From Ideonella margarita (GTDB lineage: Bacteria > Pseudomonadota > Gammaproteobacteria > Burkholderiales > Burkholderiaceae_C): DNA of 64,000 nt. Both the position numbers and the translations under genes were made by a program. The stretch lies in the NCBI RefSeq assembly GCF_038066635.1, contig NZ_JBBUTI010000012.1:84488-148487 (forward strand). The letters are read 5' to 3'. Every line of letters starts with the position of its first letter. Positions within the stretch are counted from its first letter, which is position 1. The notes below the pieces were generated by a model, which had not been told where the DNA came from, did not search any database, and saw only the letters and a program-made list of their open reading frames with translations. Positions 35,175-43,990 of the stretch are shown piece by piece.

Positions 35175-36805
35175 AAGCCACCCGGGCCGCGCGGTGCATG
35201 ACCGTGCGGGCCGTCAGCGCGCTTCTCGAACGGGCCACGCTCGTTGCGGTCGCCGCCGAAACGCGGACGATCGCCGCCGAAGGACGGACGCTCGCCACCG
35301 AAGGACGGGCGGTCGCCGCCACCAAAACCGGGGCGGTCACCGCCACGGTCTTCGAAGCGAGGGCGATCGCCGCCGAAGCCACCACGGTCACCACCGAAGC
35401 TGCCGCGGTCCTGGAACTGCGGACGCTCATTGCGGTTGAACGACGGGCGGTCACCCCAAGGGCGATCGCCTTGCGGACGGTCGCCGCCGAACGAGCGCTC
35501 ACGCTCGAACGGGCTGCCACCACGCGGCGGGCCGCTGCGGAAGTCGCGGTTGCCTTGGTAGCCACCGCCACCAAAACCACCCTTGCCGCGCGGAGCGCCA
35601 CCACGCGGGGGGCGGGCGCCGAACATTTCAGGTGCCGGACGGCTCGGCTCGAGGCCGGCCACGGTGGCCACCGGAATGGCTTGCGTGGTGTAGTGCTGGA
35701 TGCGGCGGATCATCGCCACGTCACGGCGCTCTGCCAGCGTCACGGCACGGCCCGAACGGCCAGCACGACCGGTACGGCCGATGCGGTGCACGTAGTCCTC
35801 GGCCTTCAGCGGCAGACCGTAGTTCACCACGTGGGTGATGGTCGGCACGTCGATGCCACGGGCAGCCACGTCGGTGGCCACCAGGATGCGCAGCTGGCGT
35901 GAACGCAGGTTCTGCAGCACGCGGTTGCGACGGCCTTGCGGCATGCCACCGTGCAGGGCAGCCACGGAATGGCCCATCTGCGCGAGGCGGTCGGCCAGGC
36001 GGTCAGCATCGATCTGGGTGCTGGTGAACACGACGGCTTGGTCCACGTCGCGGTCGGTCAGCAGGTGATCCAGCAGGGCGTGCTTGTGGTCGAGGTCATC
36101 GGCCCACATCAGTTGCTGCGTGATGTTCTCGTGCTTTTCGGTGTGGCCGGCGATCTCGATGCGCTCGACGTCGTCCTTCTGCAGGCGCTGGGCCAGGCGG
36201 CCGACTTCACCGGCGAAGGTGGCGCTGGCCATCAGGGTCTGGCGGTTGGCCGGCAGTTGCTCGGCGATGTGCTCGATGTCTTCGATGAAGCCCATGTCGA
36301 GCATGCGGTCAGCTTCGTCCAGCACCAGCATCTCGACGTTTTCCAGCACGGCCTTGCCGCTGCCGATGTGGTCGATCAGACGGCCAGGGGTGGCGATCAG
36401 GATGTCGAGCGGGCTGCGCAGGGCCTTCAGCTGTGCCGGGTAAGGCACGCCGCCGACGACGCTGGTCACCGACATGAAGGGCACGTTGCGGCCGTAGTTC
36501 GAGGCGGCCTTGGCGACCTGCATCGAGAGTTCACGGGTAGGCACCAGCACCAGGATGCGGGGGCCGCGCACTTCGCCCTTCTTGGGCTTGTTGGCGGGGT
36601 CCTGGCGAGCGGCCAGCACCTTCATCAGGGCGGGCAGCACGAAGGCGGCGGTCTTGCCGCTGCCGGTGTTCGAGCACACGCGCAGGTCGCGGCCGGCCAG
36701 TGCGGCGGGGATGGCGCGGGCTTGCACGTCGGTCGGGTTTTCATAGCCCGCGGATTGCAAAGCACGCACCAAAGCCTCGTCGAGGCCGAGAGATTCAAAA
36801 GTCAT
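35087..36805 (-). CDS. rhlE: DEAD-box ATP-dependent RNA helicase, RhlE type
   Basis: A 572-residue RNA helicase. All motifs are present: Q motif GYENPTDVQARAIP, motif I SNTGSGKTAAFVLP, Ia VPTRELSMQV, II VLDEADRMLDMGF, III SATF, IV-V ARGIDVPTITHVVNY and VI HRIGRTGRAGRSG. After about residue 395 comes a tail of some 175 residues rich in Gly, Arg, Asp, Phe and Pro with repeats such as RPSFGGERPSFGGDRPRF, expected to be disordered and RNA-binding. This tail includes the overlap with prlC. The gene has a leader of about 280 bases. RhlE-type helicases help ribosome assembly and mRNA decay, especially in the cold. Confidence 0.93.
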   Translation of the reverse strand: MTFESLGLDEALVRALQSAGYENPTDVQARAIPAALAGRDLRVCSNTGSGKTAAFVLPALMKVLAARQDPANKPKKGEVRGPRILVLVPTRELSMQVAKAASNYGRNVPFMSVTSVVGGVPYPAQLKALRSPLDILIATPGRLIDHIGSGKAVLENVEMLVLDEADRMLDMGFIEDIEHIAEQLPANRQTLMASATFAGEVGRLAQRLQKDDVERIEIAGHTEKHENITQQLMWADDLDHKHALLDHLLTDRDVDQAVVFTSTQIDADRLADRLAQMGHSVAALHGGMPQGRRNRVLQNLRSRQLRILVATDVAARGIDVPTITHVVNYGLPLKAEDYVHRIGRTGRAGRSGRAVTLAERRDVAMIRRIQHYTTQAIPVATVAGLEPSRPAPEMFGARPPRGGAPRGKGGFGGGGYQGNRDFRSGPPRGGSPFERERSFGGDRPQGDRPWGDRPSFNRNERPQFQDRGSFGGDRGGFGGDRPRFEDRGGDRPGFGGGDRPSFGGERPSFGGDRPRFGGDRNERGPFEKRADGPHGHAPRGPGGFHSAGKPSSAKPRFASSGPSFGKRPRKDV

Positions 36806-37083
36806 GATTTTTCCAATGGCGCCGCCCTGCCAAGACGTTCAGGCAGGTAAATCGCAGGGCACGCGCGGTGTGGCAAACATCGCCACCGACCGCACCTGTC
36901 AGTGCGCACAGACGGCGCCTGGTCAGGTCTTCAAGGGCTTGCCTTGGTGCACTGCAGCTTCAATGAGCTTCAGCCTTGTGGCAGCCATCAACCGGTAGAA
37001 CAACCGGGGAGGTCAGAGGGGATGAACGAATCTGCGGCGAAACCGATGCCCGAACTTGCTTCGGGCGCAGATGTCATCGCAAG
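36806..37083 (-). promoter_or_regulatory. Long structured 5' leader of the rhlE helicase gene
   Basis: No convincing protein gene is seen in this leader; it is predicted as about 278 untranslated bases from the -10 at 37090 to the rhlE start. In transcript order it contains GCCCGAA/TTCGGGC (7-bp stem, loop GCAAG) near the 5' end, CCGGT/ACCGG near 37000, and CCTGCC/GGCAGG close to the start codon. A 21-codon ATG frame (start MAATRLKLIEAA) lies between, without a good ribosome site. Together these suggest post-transcriptional control. Confidence 0.5.
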
Positions 37084-37089
37084 CCCACG

Positions 37090-37095
37090 ATTATA
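37090..37095 (-). promoter_or_regulatory. Consensus -10 element (TATAAT) for rhlE
   Basis: Reading leftward the sequence is CACCTATAATCGTGGG, a perfect sigma-70 -10 hexamer in otherwise GC-rich DNA. The hexamer 17 bases upstream does not resemble TTGACA, so the promoter may need an activator or rely on a strong -10. Confidence 0.6.
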
Positions 37096-37204
37096 GGTGA
37101 AACCCTGATTTCCCGCCAGTGTTTATTTCAGGCCCGTGACAAACCCACCTGAAAGCTCACCCCTGACGTGTTGCCGAAGGCGGCTTTTACCGGGCGTCAG
37201 CGCT

Positions 37205-38146
37205 TCAGTCGCGCCAACCGAGCCAGGCCAGGCGCGCTGCATGTCGCGTGCGGCGGGTCTCGTCGTTCAGGCCCAGGGCCCACATCCACGCACAGACAAA
37301 CAGGGTGCGCGCGCGGATGCACAGCGCCAATGCGGCCAATTGGTCAGCGCTGCGCAGCGGCCCGGCCACCGATTCCCAGCCGGCCAGTGCAGCTTCTGAC
37401 CAGGCTGCATGGGTGCCCAGCACCCGGGCGCCGGCCAGCAGGCAGGCGAGGTCCCAATGCACCGGCGCTCTGGTGGCGTCTTCCCAGTCCACCCACAGCG
37501 GGCCTGCGGAAGTGTTCAGCACATTGTTGAGGTGGGCGTCGCCATGCACCCATTGGCAGGGCAGGGCCAGCGTCTTCATCTGCTCGGCGCAGGCCAGTGC
37601 CTCCTCAGCCACAAAAGCACGCTGCGCAGCCGGGGCGCTGGCCTGCACCGTGGGCAGCAGCAGAAGCGCCTGCAGTTCATCAAACACCGCCCAGTCGGCT
37701 CCGGGCAAGGTGGCCAGCGCGGCGTCATCGTCGTGGTCGTGCAGCAGGCGGTGGATGTGAGCCAGGGCTTGGCCCGCCTCGTGTGCTGCTGGCTCCCCTG
37801 GGCTCACGGCGATGCACCGCCAGACGGTGGTGGTCCAGGTGCGGCCATCGGCTTGAAGTTGATGCGGGCCGGCTTGCTGGGCCGAGGCCGGCTGGCCCAC
37901 GGCTGCGCCGCGCTGTGCCAGCCAGGCCGTCAAAGCCACCTCGCGCTGCGCGTGTTGCCCGTCGATGCGCAACACGGCCGTGCCGGTGCCTATGCGCGCG
38001 ACCAGCGGCAGTGGCTCCAGCGCCACCGCCAAGTTTGAGGAATGCCCCAGCAGGTGAGGCGTCACCTCGGCTCCGACGTTCGCCCACGGTTGCGCCAGGC
38101 GCTGGCAGGCCTTCATCAATCCGGGGGTGAGTGCGGTGGAGTGCAT
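37205..38146 (-). CDS. Aminoglycoside phosphotransferase-fold kinase
   Basis: A 313-residue member of the APH/choline kinase superfamily. The catalytic loop is WVHGDAHLNNVL near residue 212 (Brenner motif HGDxxxxN), and the metal-binding segment is LWVDWEDATRAPVHWDLACLL near 231. The N-terminal lobe is divergent, with HSSNLAVALEPLPLVARIG. Such proteins phosphorylate sugars, amino alcohols or unknown metabolites; nothing here points to antibiotic resistance. It is divergent from the TonB receptor (120-base gap). Confidence 0.85.
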   Translation of the reverse strand: MHSTALTPGLMKACQRLAQPWANVGAEVTPHLLGHSSNLAVALEPLPLVARIGTGTAVLRIDGQHAQREVALTAWLAQRGAAVGQPASAQQAGPHQLQADGRTWTTTVWRCIAVSPGEPAAHEAGQALAHIHRLLHDHDDDAALATLPGADWAVFDELQALLLLPTVQASAPAAQRAFVAEEALACAEQMKTLALPCQWVHGDAHLNNVLNTSAGPLWVDWEDATRAPVHWDLACLLAGARVLGTHAAWSEAALAGWESVAGPLRSADQLAALALCIRARTLFVCAWMWALGLNDETRRTRHAARLAWLGWRD

Positions 38147-38266
38147 CGGGTGCAGATTGTGGCCGGTGGTTCACACGCCTTCACGTTGGAAGAGAAGCGC
38201 GCAATTTGGCGGAACCTAATTCACGGAGTTCACACAAAATGCGCACTCTTACAAAGAAACCTGTTC

Positions 38267-40543
38267 ATGCCCACCCTTGCATTGACGCCACTGCGCACCG
38301 CTTGCCTGACCCTGCTCACCAGCCTGGGTGCCGCGAGCAGCCAGGCCCAGACGCCTGCACCAGCCACCCCCGCCGCGCCAGCTGCACCAGTGGTTCAGAC
38401 TGCCGACACGCCAGCTGCAGAGCCCGCCGTCAAGCCGGATGCAAAGCCGGACGCCAAGGGCGCCCCCACCACGTCGACGGCCGCACCGGCCGGCACGCAG
38501 CGGGTTGAGATCACGGGTGGCCGCGAAATTGACACCGAGCTGCGCCGCCGCTCCACCGCGGCCAAGATCGTGGTGGGCCGCGATGAAATCTCGAAGTACG
38601 GTGATGCGTCCGTGGGTGAGCTGCTCAAGCGCCTGCCCGGCGTGACGATCCAGGGCCAGCCCGGCCGCGGTGGCGCCATCCGCATGCGCGGCCTGGGCAG
38701 CGGCTATACCCAGATCCTGCTGGACGGCGAACGTGTGCAGGGCGGCCTGTCGCTCGACACGATCGACCCCGACCAGGTGGAGCGCATTGAAATCATCCGC
38801 GCCCCCACCGCAGAAACCGGCGCCCGCGCGATCGGCGGCACGATCAACATCATCACGCGTGAAGGCTTCGTCAAGCGCCTGAATGATCTGCGCTTGTCGA
38901 CCGGCCTGGAGCAGGGCCGCGCGCAGCCGGGGTTTTCATGGTCGCGTGACGACAAGCTCGGCGAGCTGGACTACAACGTGGCTCTTTCCGCGTTCAAGGA
39001 CAACCGCTCGAACGCGTCCACCATCCAGACCGAATCGGCCGATACCGACCGCACCGAGCGTTTGAGCTCGGTCGACCACCGCCAGGGCCTGCACCTGACC
39101 GGCCGCCTGCAGCTCAAGCCGGTGGAAGGCCAGTCGCTGATGCTGATGCCGTTGGTCATCTACTCGGAGGGCGACACCCGCCGCCAGTCGACCTTCGACG
39201 CGCCGGTGCTCGGCACGCTGCCGTACGAGAGCAGCATGGGCAGCACCGACTGGCGTTTTTCGCTGGTGCGCCTGAATGGTCAGTGGCGCTTGCCGGTGGG
39301 TGACGGCCGCCTGGAAGTGCGCGGTGGTGCGGGCCAGGCGGGCAATGCCAGCCACACGCTGCGCACCGAGCTGCTGACCAGCGGCAGCAAGATCAACTAC
39401 GACGATGCGGTGGACGCCACCGAGCGATCGCTCAACCTGAATGCCAAGTATTCGAGCCTGCTGGAGGGCGACCACCAGCTTGTGATGGGCGCCGAGCTCG
39501 ATTCGGCGCGTCGCACCGAAACCCGCGAGCAGCTGGTGGATGGTGTGGCCGTGGCCAATGAGTTTGGCAACGACCTGCGCGCCCGTTCCCTGCGCAGCGC
39601 GCTGTATGCCCAGGACGAATGGCAGGTGAACCCGAACTGGGGTGCCTACGCCGGTCTGCGCTGGGAAGGCATCAGCACCACGGGTGGCTCTGCCAGTGAT
39701 GAGCGCAGCAACCGCTCCAGCGTCTGGACGCCGCTACTGCACGCCGTCTGGAAGCCGGACCCCAAGGGCCGTGACCAGGTTCGCATCAGCCTGACGCGCA
39801 GCTATCGCTCGCCGGGCTTGTCCAGCCTGGTCGGCGCCACCTGGCGCTCGAAGGGCGACAATAGCCAGACCAACCCCGACCGCGCCGGCAACCCCGATCT
39901 GAAGCCCGAAATGGCCACGGGCATCGACCTGGCACTGGAGCGCTATCTGGTGGGCAGCGGCATGCTCAGCGTCAACCTGTTCCATCGCCAGATCACTGAC
40001 CTGATGCGCACGGTGGTGAGCCTGACCCCGCAAGCCGACGGCAGCCAGCGCTGGGTGTCGAAGATGGACAACGTGGGTGATGCCATCACCCAGGGCGTTG
40101 AGCTGGAGGCCAAGTTCAAGCTCAGCGACGTGGATGCTGACCTGCCCGGCGTGGAGTTGCGCAGCAATGCCAGCATCTTCCGCTCGCGCGTCAAGCAGGT
40201 GCCCGGCCCAGACAACCGCCTCGACCAGCAACCCGGCGGCACCTTGAACCTGGGTGCTGACTACAAGTTGCCGGGTGTGCCGCTGACGGTGGGCGGCAAT
40301 GTGAACTGGACGCCGGGCTACACCACCCGCCTCAGCGAAACCCAGTACCTGACCCAGAACACCAAGCGCGTGTTTGACGCCTACGCGATGTGGCAGCTCA
40401 ACACCACCACGCGCGTGCGCCTCTCGGCCAGCAACCTGATGCCGCGCGGCACCGAGAGCATCAGCGAAGTGGACGGCGAAACCGCCACCACGCTGGCCAG
40501 CAGCCATGTGAACTGGCGCCTGCAGCTTGAAATGAAGCTGTGA
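38267..40543 (+). CDS. TonB-dependent outer-membrane receptor
   Basis: A 758-residue outer-membrane barrel with plug. The signal peptide is residues 1-27, then an unusual Ala/Pro/Lys-rich spacer (about 29-75) before the TonB-box region QRVEITGGREID. The plug contains VGELLKRLPGVTIQGQPGR, GLGSGYTQILLDGERV, VERIEIIRAPTAETGARA and GGTINIITR. The barrel follows to a C-terminal LQLEMKL that lacks the usual terminal Phe. The ligand is unknown; no Fur box is visible upstream. Adjacent downstream genes encode a 7TM hybrid kinase and a response regulator, which could sense or control its substrate uptake. Confidence 0.93.
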   Translation: MPTLALTPLRTACLTLLTSLGAASSQAQTPAPATPAAPAAPVVQTADTPAAEPAVKPDAKPDAKGAPTTSTAAPAGTQRVEITGGREIDTELRRRSTAAKIVVGRDEISKYGDASVGELLKRLPGVTIQGQPGRGGAIRMRGLGSGYTQILLDGERVQGGLSLDTIDPDQVERIEIIRAPTAETGARAIGGTINIITREGFVKRLNDLRLSTGLEQGRAQPGFSWSRDDKLGELDYNVALSAFKDNRSNASTIQTESADTDRTERLSSVDHRQGLHLTGRLQLKPVEGQSLMLMPLVIYSEGDTRRQSTFDAPVLGTLPYESSMGSTDWRFSLVRLNGQWRLPVGDGRLEVRGGAGQAGNASHTLRTELLTSGSKINYDDAVDATERSLNLNAKYSSLLEGDHQLVMGAELDSARRTETREQLVDGVAVANEFGNDLRARSLRSALYAQDEWQVNPNWGAYAGLRWEGISTTGGSASDERSNRSSVWTPLLHAVWKPDPKGRDQVRISLTRSYRSPGLSSLVGATWRSKGDNSQTNPDRAGNPDLKPEMATGIDLALERYLVGSGMLSVNLFHRQITDLMRTVVSLTPQADGSQRWVSKMDNVGDAITQGVELEAKFKLSDVDADLPGVELRSNASIFRSRVKQVPGPDNRLDQQPGGTLNLGADYKLPGVPLTVGGNVNWTPGYTTRLSETQYLTQNTKRVFDAYAMWQLNTTTRVRLSASNLMPRGTESISEVDGETATTLASSHVNWRLQLEMKL

Positions 40544-40592
40544 TGGGCAGGGCGGTCGCCGCTTAGCTCTTTCGGCGTATGGCGCGAGGGTG

Positions 40593-43007
40593 ATGGTCGC
40601 GATGACAATGGCTGCTTGCCCGGCCATCTTCATGCGCGCTCCATTTTTCTGGTTCCCTCTCACGCTCGTCCGGGTCAGCGCTCGCTCGCTGTCCGGGTTC
40701 GTCCTGCTGTGTCTGGCTGGGCTGTGCCTGCTGGTGGCTGGGGCGTCTTCGGCCTTGGCCGCGCCCGTTGCCACCGAGCCGGGCGTGGTGATGCCCGAGG
40801 TCGAGGTGCAGGACGAGGCGGGGCGCTGGGTGCCCACGACCTTGCCCTATCGCTGGCGCTCGACGGCCACTGACACCTCACGGCGGCTGACTTTCCGCCT
40901 GCGCTTTGACTTGCCGGCCGTGCCCACCACCATGTGGGCCATGCGGGCCGACCGCATGCCGCCGGACCGGCAGCTCACGTTGAATGGCCAGCTGCTGAGC
41001 GGCGCCTTGCAAGACCGCGCCCTGGTGCGCCGGTTTGCCTTGCCGGCGCAGTGGGTGGATGTGCCGCCCGCCCTGCTTCGGGCCGGTTCCAATGAATTGC
41101 TGATGACGCTGGAGTTGAGTCACCGCGTCGGTGCCTTGGCGCCCGTCACCCTCGGGCCGGCCGATGTGCTGCAGCCCGAGTTCAGCCGGCTGGTCTGGTT
41201 CACCGTGTCCTTGCCGCAGGCACTGAACATGGCGGCGGCAGGCCTGGCCTTGTTCATCCTGCTGATCTGGTGGTTGCGGCCGGCTGAGCGCGTATTGGGC
41301 TACTTCGGGGCACTCTGGCTGCTGGTCTCGGTGCGCAACATGGCCTACTTCGTCACCAACGGCCACCTGCCGCCGGCGGTGTCTGATTACCTGTTCTACG
41401 CGGCGCAGGTGTTCAGTGCGCCGCTGGTGGCCGGCTTTGCGCTGGCGATTGCGCGCCGGCCGTGGCCCTTGCCCCGCGCGGCGGTGATCGCCGTATTGGC
41501 CCTGATGCTGCTGATTGGCGCGCTGGGTGTCTGGCTGGACCGCATGGTGCTCGTGCGGCAGTGGGTCTACCCCTGCTTCATCGTCGTGCTGTGCTGGGTG
41601 GCCTGGCTGCTTTGGCAGGGCGTGCGCCAGCTGGCGCCGCTCGCGCGCCGTGGCATGGCGGTGGCACTCGGCACGCTGGTGGTGGCGGCCGTGCATGACT
41701 ACCTCTATGCCACCGGTGGCTTGCCCTACCTGGGAATGCAGCCCGTGCTCAACCACGTGATGGGCACCTTCTGGGTGCCCTGGGTCAGCCCGCTGCTGCT
41801 GCTGGTGGGCGCGCGCGTGCTGCTGCAGCGCTTCGTGCAGGCGCTTGATCTGTCTGAGCACCATGGCCAGTTGCTGGAACAACGTGTGGCAGACCGCACC
41901 CGCGAGCTGCAGGCCGCCAACGCCGCCAAGACGCGCTTCGTGGCCGCCGCCAGCCATGACCTGCGACAGCCGGTGGCCAGCATCGGCTTGCTGGCTGGCT
42001 TGCTGCGTGAGCAGGTCAATGGCAGTGCCAGCCGTGCGGTGCTCGATCGCCTGACGGAATCGGTGGCGGCGCTGGAGTCGCTGCTCAAGGGCCTGCTCGA
42101 CATGTCGCGGTTCGACGCCGGTTCGGTCCAGGTGCGGCCGCAGCGCCTGCAGCTGCAAAGCCTGTTTGACGCTGTGGCTGCCCATGAGCGCGACGCCGCC
42201 GCCCTGAAAGGCCTGCAGCTGCGCCTGCATGCCAGCGGCCTGTCGGTGCAGGCCGATCCGGTGCTGCTGGAGCAGATGGTGCGCAACCTGGTCAGCAACG
42301 CCGTGCGTTACACCGAGCGTGGCGGGGTGCTGGTGTCGGCGCGACGGCGCGGTGATGGCGTGCTGCTGCAGGTGTGGGACACCGGCTGCGGCGTGCCTGA
42401 TGACAAGCAGGCCAGCATCTTTGAAGAGTTCGTTCAGCTCGACAACCCGGCCCGAGAGCGCCATCGCGGCCTCGGCCTGGGCTTGTCGCTGGTGCGCCGG
42501 GCCTCGCAGCTGATGGCGGTGCCGCTCAGCCTGCGCTCGGTGCCGGGCAAGGGCAGCTGCTTCTCGCTGATGCTGCCGCGCGTCGGTGCGGCACAGCGCG
42601 TGGCACCGGTGGCGCCTGTCCAACCGCGCAGCCTGCGCGGCATGCAGATCGTGGTGGTGGATGACGACGAAGGTATCCGCGAGTCACTGCGGCTGCGGAT
42701 CGAAACCTGGGGCGCCCGGGTGCAGTGCTACGGCAGCGTGGCGGCTTTGCGTGATGCGCTGCAGCGGCAAGGCTTGCCGCAAACGCTGGATCTGGTGCTG
42801 AGTGATCAGCGCCTGCCGGACGGCCACGCCTTGGATGTGCTGGCGGTGTTGCAGCCGAGGTGGCCCGATCTGCCTGCGCTGATCATCACCGGCGACACCG
42901 CGCCAGCTGACCTGGCTCGTCTGCAAGCCACCGGTCTGCGGGTGCTGCACAAGCCCTTCTCGGCAGAGGCGCTGTTTGATGCGATGCGCGAGGTGGTGCC
43001 GGGCTGA
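40593..43007 (+). CDS. Hybrid sensor histidine kinase with 7TM input and receiver domain
   Basis: An 804-residue membrane kinase. A signal/TM at about 25-52 precedes a periplasmic beta-domain (55-205), then seven helices between about 207 and 410 as in 7TMR-DISM proteins. A short coiled coil leads to HisKA with H455 in AAASHDLRQPVASIG, an HATPase with LVSNAVRY (N-box), DTGCGVPDD (G1) and GLGLGLSLVRRAS (G2), and a C-terminal receiver whose phosphoacceptor is D738 in LVLSDQRLPDG, with KPF as the conserved Lys. Start choice is uncertain: GTG at 40590, ATG at 40593, 40602 or 40632. The partner is probably the convergent NarL-type regulator. Confidence 0.93.
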   Translation: MVAMTMAACPAIFMRAPFFWFPLTLVRVSARSLSGFVLLCLAGLCLLVAGASSALAAPVATEPGVVMPEVEVQDEAGRWVPTTLPYRWRSTATDTSRRLTFRLRFDLPAVPTTMWAMRADRMPPDRQLTLNGQLLSGALQDRALVRRFALPAQWVDVPPALLRAGSNELLMTLELSHRVGALAPVTLGPADVLQPEFSRLVWFTVSLPQALNMAAAGLALFILLIWWLRPAERVLGYFGALWLLVSVRNMAYFVTNGHLPPAVSDYLFYAAQVFSAPLVAGFALAIARRPWPLPRAAVIAVLALMLLIGALGVWLDRMVLVRQWVYPCFIVVLCWVAWLLWQGVRQLAPLARRGMAVALGTLVVAAVHDYLYATGGLPYLGMQPVLNHVMGTFWVPWVSPLLLLVGARVLLQRFVQALDLSEHHGQLLEQRVADRTRELQAANAAKTRFVAAASHDLRQPVASIGLLAGLLREQVNGSASRAVLDRLTESVAALESLLKGLLDMSRFDAGSVQVRPQRLQLQSLFDAVAAHERDAAALKGLQLRLHASGLSVQADPVLLEQMVRNLVSNAVRYTERGGVLVSARRRGDGVLLQVWDTGCGVPDDKQASIFEEFVQLDNPARERHRGLGLGLSLVRRASQLMAVPLSLRSVPGKGSCFSLMLPRVGAAQRVAPVAPVQPRSLRGMQIVVVDDDEGIRESLRLRIETWGARVQCYGSVAALRDALQRQGLPQTLDLVLSDQRLPDGHALDVLAVLQPRWPDLPALIITGDTAPADLARLQATGLRVLHKPFSAEALFDAMREVVPG

Positions 43008-43045
43008 GGTCCGGAGCTGGGTGTCGGAGGCGACCGCCGCCGAGC

Positions 43046-43690
43046 TCAGCGCGAAGGTGCGGGCAATTCCCAGCCCATGCGGGCAGCCACCACCACGGCC
43101 TGGGCGCGAGAGCTGATGTCCAGCCGCTCGAAGATCGCCTGCACGTGGGTTTTCACGGTCGAATCGGACACGCCCAGTTCGCGGGCGATCAGCTTGTTTG
43201 ACTTGCCTTCGATGACGAGGCGGAAGACGTCCAGCTGACGCGGCGTCAGCCCCATGTCCGAGAGCGCACCGGGCAGCAGGTCGTGCACGGGCACGGTGCT
43301 GTGCATCAGGCGCGGCATGGCGATGCCGCCGGCCAGCACGGTGCGCAAGCCGGCGTCCAGCGCCTCGATGTCTGCCGTCTTCGGGATGAAGCCCACGGCG
43401 CCCGCGTCGATGGCATTCATGATCGTCTCGGCGCGGTCATCGGCCGACACCACGATCACCCGTGGCATCGGCGCAGCTTCCCGCAGGCGCTGCAGCGTGG
43501 CCACGCCCCGGCTGTCGGGCAGGTTCAGGTCCAGCAGCACCAGGCTGATGTCGGGCGCAGCGGCCAGCGCCACCAGCCCATCGGCCAGCGTGCCGCAATT
43601 CACCAGCGGCACCTCCGGGTGGCGGTGCGTCATCAACAGCGACAAGGCTTCACGGAACAGGGCGTGATCGTCAATGAGCAGGCACTTCAT
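43046..43690 (-). CDS. NarL/FixJ-type response regulator
   Basis: A 214-residue regulator. The receiver has acidic DD (7-8), phosphoacceptor D54 in VLLDLNLPDS and Lys in FIPKTAD. A LuxR-type HTH fills about 148-205 (LTPRQLDVFRLVIEGKSNKLIA, then STVKTHVQAIFERLD). It faces the hybrid kinase across 38 bases, so pairing is probable though not proven. It is in the same direction as and 33 bases after the S4 protein gene, and could be read from that promoter. Confidence 0.93.
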   Translation of the reverse strand: MKCLLIDDHALFREALSLLMTHRHPEVPLVNCGTLADGLVALAAAPDISLVLLDLNLPDSRGVATLQRLREAAPMPRVIVVSADDRAETIMNAIDAGAVGFIPKTADIEALDAGLRTVLAGGIAMPRLMHSTVPVHDLLPGALSDMGLTPRQLDVFRLVIEGKSNKLIARELGVSDSTVKTHVQAIFERLDISSRAQAVVVAARMGWELPAPSR

Positions 43691-43723
43691 GGGTGGCAGC
43701 AAAACGGCGTTTGGGGGAAGACG

Positions 43724-43954
43724 TCAGGCGGCTACGGCGAGCAACTGGACGCGCACGTCGCCCAGCTGAACGACTTGCCCGGTTCTGATCTTGCAGGTCT
43801 TGCGCTGCTCCACAGCGCCATCCACCTGCACTTCGCCGTCAGCGATCAACATCTTGGCGGCGCCGCCGCTGTGGGCCAGCCCGGTGGCCTTCAGTAGCGC
43901 ATCGAGCGTGATGTGCTCGCCCCGCAGCGCGAATTCAATGGTTTCCATCCCCAT
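43724..43954 (-). CDS. S4-domain RNA-binding protein (YbcJ-like)
   Basis: A 76-residue protein that is essentially one S4 RNA-binding domain. The characteristic helix-turn is LDALLKATGLAHSGGAAKML followed by IADGEVQVDG and an Arg/Lys loop (VEQRKTCKIRTGQVV). Small S4 proteins of this kind bind structured RNA or ribosomal subunits; RqcP in Firmicutes acts in ribosome quality control and YbcJ in E. coli has unknown function. It starts at ATG 43954 (ATG 43948 is also possible), 36 bases after the luciferase-like gene. Confidence 0.9.
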   Translation of the reverse strand: MGMETIEFALRGEHITLDALLKATGLAHSGGAAKMLIADGEVQVDGAVEQRKTCKIRTGQVVQLGDVRVQLLAVAA

Positions 43955-43990
43955 ATTGTGACGTTTTGTTGTGAAACTGCGTACAGAGGT

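Noticed and set aside
35180..35420. Periodic GC-rich repeats that at first sight resemble a repeat array.
   Set aside because: They are in-frame codons for the Gly/Asp/Arg/Pro/Phe tail of the helicase, with no unique spacers, so not a CRISPR array or a mobile element.
37022..37096. Short rightward ORF (MNESAAKPMPELASG...) with a GGGGAGG-like site, opposite the rhlE leader.
   Set aside because: It covers the leader hairpins and the -10 element on the other strand; its codons are better explained by those structures, and there is no rightward gene after it.
37205..38146. Antibiotic-resistance aminoglycoside phosphotransferase.
   Set aside because: Only the general APH fold motifs are present; no resemblance to a named resistance enzyme and no mobile context.
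38169..38235. Direct repeat GTTCACAC at 38169 and 38228 upstream of the TonB receptor.
   Set aside because: Only eight bases, 59 bp apart, no palindrome and no resemblance to a Fur box; chance is a sufficient explanation.
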